Source of the DNA: CAVOBC01 sp963693635
GTDB lineage: Bacteria; Pseudomonadota; Gammaproteobacteria; Pseudomonadales; Azotimanducaceae
Direction: 5' to 3'
NCBI GenBank assembly: GCA_963693635.1
Contig: CAVOBC010000088.1
Coordinates: 1-14,765, forward strand
DNA: 14,765 bases
Position 1 is the first letter of the stretch. The number at the start of each line of letters is the position of its first letter. The notes beneath the pieces were generated by a model. The model had not been told where the DNA came from. It did no database searches and saw nothing but the letters and a program-made list of their open reading frames with translations. Below, in pieces: positions 1 through 6,526 of this stretch. Made by a program: the position numbers and the translations under genes.

Positions 1-1
1 G

Positions 2-871
2 CAGCGGGCGGACGCGCTTGACGATATGCTGCCCATGCAGCGCGCAGACTTCATCGAGCTGTTTGAGACGATGCAGGGGCGCCCGGTCACCGTTCGCCTG
101 CTTGACGCGCCATTGCATGAATTCCTGCCGAAGACGGATGCCGAGGTTCGGGAGACGGCCAAGGACCTTGGGCTCAGCCTTGCGCGACTGCAGCGCGAAC
201 TCGTGAGCATGGAAGAACACAATCCGATGCTCGGCCACCGGGGTTGCCGGCTCGCGGTCACGTGGCCTGAGATTTACGCGATGCAGGTCCGGGCGATCGC
301 TGAGGCCGCGCTAGCGCTTGCTGCTGATGGCGTTAAGGTGATGCCCGAGATCATGATTCCACTCATCGCAACCGAAACTGAACTCGCGATGCTTCGGCGA
401 GAAGCGGAAGTAACGATCAAGGGCGTCAAGAAGCAGTTTCGGGGCGTCAGACTGCGGTTTCCGATCGGAACCATGATCGAAGTGCCGCGTGCCGCGCTAA
501 CAGCCGACAGCATTGCCGAACACGCCGATTTCTTCTCGTTTGGCACCAACGATCTGACCCAGACGGGCTACGCGTTGTCCCGCGACGATGCCGGCCGCTT
601 CCTGCCCGAATATATTGAGCGCGGTCTGATCAAGGACAATCCATTCGCGACCATCGATGAACAGGGTATCGGTCGACTCGTCGTGCTCGGCACGGAACTC
701 GGGCGCCAGACAAAACCGTCGCTCGAGGTTGGCGTATGTGGTGAGCACGGCGGTGATCCGGCGAGTGTTGTCTTCTTCGCCCGGACGGGACTCGACTACG
801 TTTCCTGCTCGCCGTACCGCATACCCATCGCGCGTCTGGCCGCGGCCCAGGCCGAGATTCTCAGTGCTTGA
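2..871 (+). CDS. ppdK: Pyruvate phosphate dikinase, C-terminal part (5' truncated by window edge)
   Basis: Pyruvate phosphate dikinase interconverts pyruvate + ATP + Pi and PEP + AMP + PPi in the cytoplasm, usually in the gluconeogenic direction or in PPi-based glycolysis. The frame is open from base 2, giving about 289 residues against roughly 880-900 for the whole enzyme, so this is the PEP/pyruvate-binding TIM-barrel domain. Visible motifs, in order, are NPMLGHRGCRL, GTMIEVPRAAL (Glu that binds Mg), FSFGTNDLTQ (Asp that binds Mg) and GVCGEHGGDP, whose Cys (codon 737-739) is the catalytic acid/base of the family. These motifs separate it from PEP synthase and PTS enzyme I, as does the C-terminal sequence GLDYVSCSPYRIPIARLAAAQ. 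The key residues look intact. The stop is TGA at 869-871. The ankyrin gene follows 9 nt downstream and may be cotranscribed. Confidence 0.96.
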   Translation, partial: QRADALDDMLPMQRADFIELFETMQGRPVTVRLLDAPLHEFLPKTDAEVRETAKDLGLSLARLQRELVSMEEHNPMLGHRGCRLAVTWPEIYAMQVRAIAEAALALAADGVKVMPEIMIPLIATETELAMLRREAEVTIKGVKKQFRGVRLRFPIGTMIEVPRAALTADSIAEHADFFSFGTNDLTQTGYALSRDDAGRFLPEYIERGLIKDNPFATIDEQGIGRLVVLGTELGRQTKPSLEVGVCGEHGGDPASVVFFARTGLDYVSCSPYRIPIARLAAAQAEILSA

Positions 872-880
872 ACATTAATC

Positions 881-1822
881 ATGGTGGCGCAACGCTGGGT
901 GCGCCCGTTTTCGACCGAACCGGGACACTGGAAGCAGCAACTTCCGGGCAAGGCGCTGAAAATCGCGGCTCGTGGCGATGTCGAGGCGCTGCGCGCGGAT
1001 TCGCCGCAGTCGCTTAACCAGCCGGGCAGCCATGGTCGCACGTTGCTGTGGGAGGCCGTGTGCAAGGGCCGGGAAGACGCGGTGCGTCTGTTGCTCGACG
1101 CCGGTGCGGACCCGGCGCTCACCGGTTGTTACAACAGCGAATCACACGTCCAGCTCGATGCGTTGGCGTGCGCGCGTCACTACCGGCACCCGGTGGTCCA
1201 CGAATTGCTTGCGAGCCTGTCTGTTACTCAGGACGCCTTCCGCCTCGCATTCATGGGGGACGAAGCCGCCGTCATGCGACACATCGGGCCCGGCGCGCTG
1301 GATCTTGAAGACCCCGGCGATGAGATCTACTACATGCCGCTTGTGGCCTTCGCGGTCGCCGGTGGTCACGTTGACTTTGCCCGGCAGTTGGCATCGCGCA
1401 CAGAACTCGCGCAATACAGCAATCAGCTCGGCTTTCTCTGCGGCCTCGGTGATCGGCAAGACCTGCTCGATGTGCTCATCGATGCCGGCGTGGACCCGCG
1501 CGAGATCGACGCGGCCGCGTTTGTCGCCTCCCGCACGCTCGCATTCTGCGCCCGGTTGATCGACGTCGGCACGCCCGTCAACGAGCCCGCCGAGAACGGC
1601 TTCACGCCGCTTCTGTATTGCTGCCGGGCGGACAAGGGCAAGAAGCATGACCGCGTGCAACTGCTGCTCGACGCGGGGGCGGACGTCAACGCACGCGGCC
1701 CGGGCGGCGAGACGGCGCTGCATCTTGCGGCGCGCTCGCCCGGGCTCGTGGCGCTGTTGATGCGTCACGGTGCAGACGCAGAGGCGCGCGACGACGACGG
1801 GAAACGGTGGGACGAGGCCTGA
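881..1822 (+). CDS. Ankyrin-repeat protein
   Basis: This 313-residue protein has no signal peptide or membrane segment, so it is probably cytoplasmic. Ankyrin repeats are clear at residues 51-80 (GRTLLWEAV...RLLLDAGADPAL), 239-272 (GFTPLLYCC...LLLDAGADVNAR) and 275-303 (GGETALHLAAR...LMRHGADAEAR). Weaker helix pairs at 115-235 look like diverged repeats (for example FAVAGGHVDFARQL and LLDVLIDAGVDP). Ankyrin repeats bind protein partners; the partner cannot be read from the sequence and no catalytic domain is present. The ATG at 881 lies 9 nt after the ppdK stop and has no clear Shine-Dalgarno, which suggests read-through or coupling from ppdK. The C-terminus ends in a short acidic tail just after the last repeat. 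The family is confident; the role is unknown. Confidence 0.88.
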   Translation: MVAQRWVRPFSTEPGHWKQQLPGKALKIAARGDVEALRADSPQSLNQPGSHGRTLLWEAVCKGREDAVRLLLDAGADPALTGCYNSESHVQLDALACARHYRHPVVHELLASLSVTQDAFRLAFMGDEAAVMRHIGPGALDLEDPGDEIYYMPLVAFAVAGGHVDFARQLASRTELAQYSNQLGFLCGLGDRQDLLDVLIDAGVDPREIDAAAFVASRTLAFCARLIDVGTPVNEPAENGFTPLLYCCRADKGKKHDRVQLLLDAGADVNARGPGGETALHLAARSPGLVALLMRHGADAEARDDDGKRWDEA

Positions 1823-1928
1823 TGCTGGTGGACCTCGTTTGGAAGTTGCCTATGCGCGGCCTCGCAATTCAACCCGTCGCAAACGAATCAGATGGTTATG
1901 TAATCCGTTGCGATCAGTCCCGGCGTGA

Positions 1929-1955
1929 CTGTGGTGCCGACTACGGAGACCACAG
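1929..1955. other. Short inverted repeat in convergent intergenic region
   Basis: CTGTGGT at 1929-1935 and ACCACAG at 1949-1955 form a 7-bp stem with a 13-nt loop. It lies between the ends of the ankyrin gene and the TIR gene, where a terminator would be expected, but there is no T-tract on either strand. It directly precedes the possible dodecin remnant, so it could equally be an operator or chance. Confidence 0.2.
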
Positions 1956-1957
1956 CC

Positions 1958-2035
1958 ATGGCGGTAGCAATTGTAAAAATCATCGGCTCATTCCTCGCCT
2001 CGTATCAGTGTTTGATCGAGGTTGACCATAGGCTC
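1958..2035 (+). pseudogene. Possible dodecin remnant (both ends kept, middle lost)
   Basis: In the 278-bp gap between two convergent genes, an ATG with an upstream GGAG (about 9 nt away) opens MAVAIVKIIGS. This resembles the N-terminus of bacterial dodecins (MAVAKVxxIIxSS). Only four codons later comes YQCLIEVDHRL, which resembles the dodecin C-terminus (YxVxLEVxFRL). Dodecins are small flavin-binding proteins of about 65-70 residues, so some 40 residues of the middle would be missing. The frame then runs on into unrelated sequence without the expected stop. The comparison is from memory of the family and the match is short. A chance open frame is the alternative. Confidence 0.28.
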
Positions 2036-2100
2036 GCTTGCGGCGGTCGACATGGACGTGGATCAAGCCCGTTGCGGACTTCTGATCCAGGTCCCGATGA

Positions 2101-4065
2101 TCAGGGTTCGGTGTCAAATGTTGGCCGATCGGGGAACGGCAGCACGACGTATCCCTGCGCCTGATCGACGTGCAGCTTCTTGTAGAACATCGGGTGAATG
2201 ACGCAGTCCGAGTGGTCATTCAGTGGCAAGCGTTCCTCCATCGAATACTCGAAGTCGGCCTCGATGATCCCGCTCTTGTCGTTGCGGTTACGCGCGACGC
2301 CGACGATGCCAAGTTCCGAGACCAGCCGCTTGAAGTTGGCGGGGGAATAGTTGCCCTGCCATTCGGACGCGGACTTGCGCGCGACCTTGTCGAGCAGGTT
2401 GCCATCAAATTGCATCGGCACGCCGCGGAGCGCATCGATGATCAGCGCGACGTTCGGGTAGATCTCCGAGTAAGAGTTGAGCACCTCGTCGGCAAGGCGC
2501 CGCTGGCCGTCGCTGATCGCTTTGACCACGAGTTGCCCGTCCATCCGCGGAAAACGCCCGGACCGGATCGCAAGCCGTGCGATCTGGTTGCACAGGATGA
2601 CCAGTTGTCGTGGGCGCATCTGGATATGGCGCAGCACGTAGGGAAACGCCCGCTCATGGCGACCGAATTCGTTGGTGAGGGTCTCGCCGAAATAGGGCAC
2701 CCAGCGGTGGGCATGTACCTCGTCGAAGTTCCGCCAGTCAATGTCCTTGTCATAGGGCGCGGGGAGCATCTTGCGATGGGCGAGGTAACTGTCGAGTCGC
2801 CAGCAGACAAGGCGCATCAGGTCGCGCGGGCGCCAGGTGAGATATAGCTCGTTGCGGATGAACTTGCTGGTATTGGAGACCGCCGATTCCTTGATGTGCG
2901 GGAACACCTCGGCCGACAGGAACGCCTTCACGTGCACGCCTCGCGCGGCGTAGAGGATATTGAAGTTGCTCGCGCATTCGACCAGTGCCGCGGTCAGTGC
3001 CATGAGCGGCTCGTTGGTCCGGTCGTACTTTTCAAGGGTGTCCACGGCAACGATCACGGGTACCTGGCTGGTGGTCGTGAGGGTCCTTGTCTGCGCGTTG
3101 TCGAACGTCGGGCTGTTCAGGAACTGTTTGATGAGTTCCGAGTGGCCGGAGTCTTCCGATAGTGTCGCGCGCAGCACCTGGTTTGCCGCGTCAGCACCGC
3201 GCTGGCAGACGGCATCGCCGGTCGCGTTGAAGATCAGCGACCAAACCAGCACGGCCCAGATATCCACCAGGGCCGGCGTTGCCATGCTCGTCGAATAGTA
3301 GACGCGCTCGGCGATCTTGAGCAGCAACTCGTGTTGATGTGCTTCGTTGACGTCGATGCAGCGCGCATTTTGCAGTCGCGTCTGGAACGCAAAGTAGTGC
3401 GCAAGTGATGACTTGCCGCAGCCGCGGCGGCCAACGATGAGATAGGTGTCGGGGTCGATCGCGTCCAGGTTGAAGGGTGTCTCTTCAAAGTAGAATGCCG
3501 GATAGTCTTCCCGCAGCAGCGCGACTTCATACTCACAGGACTCTTCGCCGAAGGGCTGGTTCAGTTCGTGACGTTTGGGCGCATCGGCGACGACGAGTTT
3601 GACCGTTGGCTGGGTTGCCTGCAGGGGTGGCGTCGGTCGGGTGAAGCCGCCGGGACCGCCGAGCAGCGCGTCGATGCCGGCAAGGAGGCGCGGCAGGGAT
3701 GCAGCGACGTCGGATGGCGATATGGGGATCGACGCGGCCGCGCCTATGGCCTCACGCCACTCGGGCTGCGCCTGGAACTGGGTGTGGGTGACTCCGAGCA
3801 GGACGGGCACGAAGGCTTTTTCTGACTCGTGGCCCCGAATGACCTCCTTGGTCACCTGATGGGACGCCATGGAGTCGACAGAAATCAGCAACACGATAAC
3901 CTCGCACTCGTCGATCGCGCGTCCGATTTGTAGCAGATACGAGACGCCGGGTAGGCTATCACGCTGATAGTACCAGGCGCCGATGCCGCGCGAAGCCAGC
4001 GCGTCGGCTATCGCGTCGGCAATGGCCGCGTCTTCTTCGGCATAGCTGATGAACACGTCGTTCAT
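2101..4065 (-). CDS. TIR domain - P-loop NTPase fusion, putative immune/abortive-infection protein
   Basis: The protein has 654 residues. Residues 1-137 are a TIR domain: it starts DVFISYAEEDA, continues GIGAWYYQRDSLPG and VIVLLISVDSM, and ends its fourth strand with FVPVLLG. The Glu in VTKEV (residue 74) sits where TIR NADases carry their catalytic Glu. After a Pro-rich linker (138-170) comes an NTPase domain with Walker A GRRGCGKS (212-219) and a hydrophobic strand ending in Asp (VIVAVDTLEKYD, 337-348) as Walker B. Residues from about 535 to the end may be a winged-helix or sensor region. Prokaryotic TIR proteins commonly deplete NAD or make cyclic-ADP-ribose signals during phage defence, and fused NTPases act as sensors or oligomerisation modules. 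The NTPase part reminds me of Sll1717-type P-loop ATPases, but I cannot confirm this. There is no TPR or WD array and no partner gene nearby, so it may act alone. The leader consists of tandem repeats and there is no clear Shine-Dalgarno before the ATG. Confidence 0.88.
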   Translation of the reverse strand: MNDVFISYAEEDAAIADAIADALASRGIGAWYYQRDSLPGVSYLLQIGRAIDECEVIVLLISVDSMASHQVTKEVIRGHESEKAFVPVLLGVTHTQFQAQPEWREAIGAAASIPISPSDVAASLPRLLAGIDALLGGPGGFTRPTPPLQATQPTVKLVVADAPKRHELNQPFGEESCEYEVALLREDYPAFYFEETPFNLDAIDPDTYLIVGRRGCGKSSLAHYFAFQTRLQNARCIDVNEAHQHELLLKIAERVYYSTSMATPALVDIWAVLVWSLIFNATGDAVCQRGADAANQVLRATLSEDSGHSELIKQFLNSPTFDNAQTRTLTTTSQVPVIVAVDTLEKYDRTNEPLMALTAALVECASNFNILYAARGVHVKAFLSAEVFPHIKESAVSNTSKFIRNELYLTWRPRDLMRLVCWRLDSYLAHRKMLPAPYDKDIDWRNFDEVHAHRWVPYFGETLTNEFGRHERAFPYVLRHIQMRPRQLVILCNQIARLAIRSGRFPRMDGQLVVKAISDGQRRLADEVLNSYSEIYPNVALIIDALRGVPMQFDGNLLDKVARKSASEWQGNYSPANFKRLVSELGIVGVARNRNDKSGIIEADFEYSMEERLPLNDHSDCVIHPMFYKKLHVDQAQGYVVLPFPDRPTFDTEP

Positions 4066-4066
4066 T

Positions 4067-4242
4067 GTTGGTCGCTCAGTTCGTCCGTCAAAGTTCGTCC
4101 GTCAAAGTTCGTCCGTCAAAGGTTGGTCGGTCAAGGCTGGTCGGTCAAGGTTGGTCCGTCAAAGGTTGGTCGGTCAAAGGTTGGTCGGTCAAAAAGCTGG
4201 TCAGTGAAGCTGATCGATCAAAAACCGGTTGGTTAAAAACCC
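4067..4242. repeat. Tandem repeat array, about 12 units of 14-15 bp, leader of the TIR gene
   Basis: Read towards the TIR gene (minus strand), the unit is close to TTTGACCGACCAACC. Units run back to back with no spacers. The three at 4079-4121 are essentially identical (plus strand GTTCGTCCGTCAAA). The units at 4122-4195 are GTTGGTCGGTCAAAG-type with one or two changes. The distal units at 4196-4242 are decayed and carry longer A-tracts. Lengths alternate between 14 and 15 (extremes 13-18), so no reading frame survives across the array and it is unlikely to encode protein. Each unit contains TTGAC, which resembles a -35 hexamer. The array begins one base from the TIR start codon, so it forms the gene's untranslated leader and possibly its promoter. 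The homogeneous proximal and decayed distal ends suggest expansion by slippage at the gene-proximal side. Confidence 0.9.
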
Positions 4243-4561
4243 GTCGTTAGAAACTTCAGCATCCCCATTGAAGGGAGAGAGCGGAAATGAGGGCCAGGCT
4301 TGTACGCGGTGAGAGAGCGCGGCACATCGGCAACTGTTCCTGGGGAGCCGGATGGTTCGATCAGCAGCGGGCTGAACCTAGCGGCTCGCAGGGTGATGGT
4401 CAAGGACGAGGCGACGTGGTTGGTTATCTCATAGCCTCCTCTCAGGTTCATGATAAAGCGTTCTCACTCACGCTTCGCTCTCACTGTCGAGTCGTGCTCT
4501 GTTGAAGGGCCGACTTCATCATCGTTATTCCGGGTCAGGCCGCGGTCCCACTGCCGATAAA
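4243..4561. other. Gap between repeat array and ABC exporter; no convincing gene
   Basis: This stretch of about 320 bp separates the TIR locus from the end of the exporter operon. The minus strand has a 72-codon open frame (4451 to 4233, starting MNLRGGYEITNHVAS) whose end runs into the tandem repeats. Its only Shine-Dalgarno-like run (AGGAGG) lies inside it, before an ATG that stops after two codons, so I do not call it a gene. A minus-strand TTGACC followed 17 nt later by TAGGTT (near 4368-4396) is a weak promoter candidate for the TIR gene. A weak hairpin is listed separately. Confidence 0.4.
4456..4475 (-). terminator. Weak candidate terminator hairpin after the ABC exporter operon
   Basis: On the minus strand AAGCGT pairs with ACGCTT across an 8-nt loop and is followed by TTATC. 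The position, about 85 nt past the stop of the second exporter gene and before the TIR leader, suits termination. The 6-bp stem is short and the T-tract is poor, so this may not be functional. Confidence 0.25.
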
Positions 4562-6526
4562 TCAACGGTTTACGTCGTCGATTTGAGCCGTTTCGTTCAG
4601 GACAGGCCGCGCCTCGGCCTTGAGATGGGGCTTATCCGCCTCGGGGTCAGATATTGACTCCCCGTTGCTGTCATCCTGGAACTGAAGCTCGTGCAGCGTG
4701 TGATAGATGCCCCTTTGCGCCAGCAATTCGTCGTGCGTGCCCAACTCTTTGACGAGTCCGTGGTGCAGCACCAGGATGCGGTCGCACTCGCGGATCGTCT
4801 GCAATCGGTGGGCGATGATGATGGAGCTACGTCCTTCTGTGAGCTTGTGCAGCGCGTCCTGAATGATCATCTCTGTCGCAGTATCAATGCTCGCGGTAGC
4901 CTCGTCGAGGACGAGCAACTCGGGGTCTGCGGCCAGGACCCGGGCGAAGGCAAGTAATTGTCGCTGGCCCTGCGAGAGACTGCGTCCGCGTTCACCGAGC
5001 TCGCTGTCGTATCCGGCAGGAAGATTGCTGATGAATGCATGGGCGTTGACCATGCGCGCGGCCCACTCGGCGCGTTCATTGGAAATCGCGGGATCGTTCA
5101 ATGTGATGTTGTTGCGAACCGTCCCCGAGAAGATGTGAAAATCCTGCAGCACAACGCCCACGCGTTTGCGCAACTCATGACTTGCGATCCGGTTTACGTC
5201 GATGCCGTCAACAAAGATCATGTTGTCAGCGAAGTCGTAGAAACGTACCAACAGGCGAATGATGGTGCTCTTGCCGGAGCCGGTGGGGCCAACAATCGCG
5301 AGCTTCTCACCTGGCTTGATGCTGAACGACACGTCTTTGAGAATCAGTTCATCGGGGTAATACCCAAAGCGCACCTTGCGGAACTCCACTGCGCCGGACA
5401 GGCGGGCGGGCAGAACGGCGGGCTCGGTGGGCTCGAAGAGCCGCTCGTCCCAGTCGAGTGCCTGAAAGATCCGCTCGCCGGACGCCATCGAACGAAACAG
5501 GGTATTGAACTGCTGACCGAGCGCAACAATCGGCTGGATCATCATGTTGACGAGCTGCGTGAAGAGGATCATCGCGCCCAGCGAGATCTCATTGGCCATA
5601 ACCGCGCCGCCGCCGTACCAGATGATGCCCGCAACCGCCACGCTCGCGAGGCTGTTGTTAAATGTCTCGTAGACCACCTCGTAGTTGATGGCCTTGAGCT
5701 CCCAGAAGCGGTTGGTCTGGTTGTGTTCGGCATACTGGGCGATGTTGGTCTGTTCGCGACCGGACAATTGCACGACATCGATGCCCGACAGATCTTCCTG
5801 CATGTATTGATTGAGCGACGAGACAGAATCGCGGATCACGCGGAAGATCTGGCGCATCAGGTGGCGGAAGATCCAGGTGCCGACCGCGGCGGCTGGCAGC
5901 GTGAGCGCGACGATTCCGGTTAGCTCTGCACTGATGTGCAGCATGAGAAAGAGCGCAAGAAAAAACGGCACAAACTCGCCAGCGAGCATGCCGAAACCGG
6001 TCAGCAGCGAGAACAGATTCTCCACATCGTTGCTGACGCGGGTCATCACGCGCCCGACGGCCACGTTGTCGTAAAAGGAGATGGGCTTGTGTTCGAGGGA
6101 TGCAAAAAGATCGAGTCGCAGGTCGCGGAGCGCCTTCAGGGAACAGTTTGCGAGGGTGAGCTGATGGCCGAACATGAAGAGCGCCTGCAACAGCACGAGC
6201 GCGATGTAGAGGATTCCGGCAGCGGACAGCATCGAGACATCAAGGGTGGCATTCAGCCACTCGGCTGCTCCGATCAAGCCGTAGTCAGGCAGGTCGGAGT
6301 TGGTCTGGTCGGGTTTCAGAATCGTGTCGATGATCACGCGGCCGGTGATGACTGGCATCAGCACAGACATTGCCGCCGCGACCACGACGAGTGAGATGCT
6401 GGCGATCGCCGTCGCGCGGTACGGTCGCAACCAGCCGAGCAGGCGGCCGAAGAGGCGAGCGTTCATGGCCTGGTGAGTGAGTTCAACATCGAAGGCTGAG
6501 TAGTTATGTGGCGCGGCGCTGCTCAT
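4562..6526 (-). CDS. ABC half-exporter, catalytically competent subunit (MdlB-like)
   Basis: This 654-residue protein fuses a six-helix transmembrane domain (about 35-340) to an ATPase domain (about 375-615), the type IV exporter fold. Motifs are Walker A GPTGSGKST (413-421), Q-loop Gln461, signature LSQGQ (517-521), Walker B LLVLDE with catalytic Glu542, D-loop DEATASID and switch His573. The signature has Gln in place of the usual second Gly. The run DEATASIDTATE and LSxGQxQLLAxARVL are typical of E. coli MdlB (SmdB). The protein sits in the inner membrane and should pair with the upstream gene, whose stop overlaps its start by 4 bp (ATGA, 6523-6526), a sign of translational coupling. The substrate is unknown; such pairs export drugs, lipids or peptides. 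A polar tail of about 40 residues follows the ATPase domain. Confidence 0.94.
   Translation of the reverse strand: MSSAAPHNYSAFDVELTHQAMNARLFGRLLGWLRPYRATAIASISLVVVAAAMSVLMPVITGRVIIDTILKPDQTNSDLPDYGLIGAAEWLNATLDVSMLSAAGILYIALVLLQALFMFGHQLTLANCSLKALRDLRLDLFASLEHKPISFYDNVAVGRVMTRVSNDVENLFSLLTGFGMLAGEFVPFFLALFLMLHISAELTGIVALTLPAAAVGTWIFRHLMRQIFRVIRDSVSSLNQYMQEDLSGIDVVQLSGREQTNIAQYAEHNQTNRFWELKAINYEVVYETFNNSLASVAVAGIIWYGGGAVMANEISLGAMILFTQLVNMMIQPIVALGQQFNTLFRSMASGERIFQALDWDERLFEPTEPAVLPARLSGAVEFRKVRFGYYPDELILKDVSFSIKPGEKLAIVGPTGSGKSTIIRLLVRFYDFADNMIFVDGIDVNRIASHELRKRVGVVLQDFHIFSGTVRNNITLNDPAISNERAEWAARMVNAHAFISNLPAGYDSELGERGRSLSQGQRQLLAFARVLAADPELLVLDEATASIDTATEMIIQDALHKLTEGRSSIIIAHRLQTIRECDRILVLHHGLVKELGTHDELLAQRGIYHTLHELQFQDDSNGESISDPEADKPHLKAEARPVLNETAQIDDVNR

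Noticed and set aside
4067..4242. CRISPR array
   Set aside because: Units are 14-15 bp and directly adjacent with no spacers, and no cas gene is present.
4065..4250. Plus-strand open frame through the tandem repeats giving SVKGW-type peptide repeats
   Set aside because: Unit lengths mix 14 and 15 bp, so the peptide repeat breaks repeatedly, and there is no ribosome-binding site. It is a by-product of the DNA repeat.
4233..4451. 72-codon minus-strand frame upstream of the TIR gene
   Set aside because: No usable ribosome site at its ATG, it ends in the repeat array, and I recognise no family.
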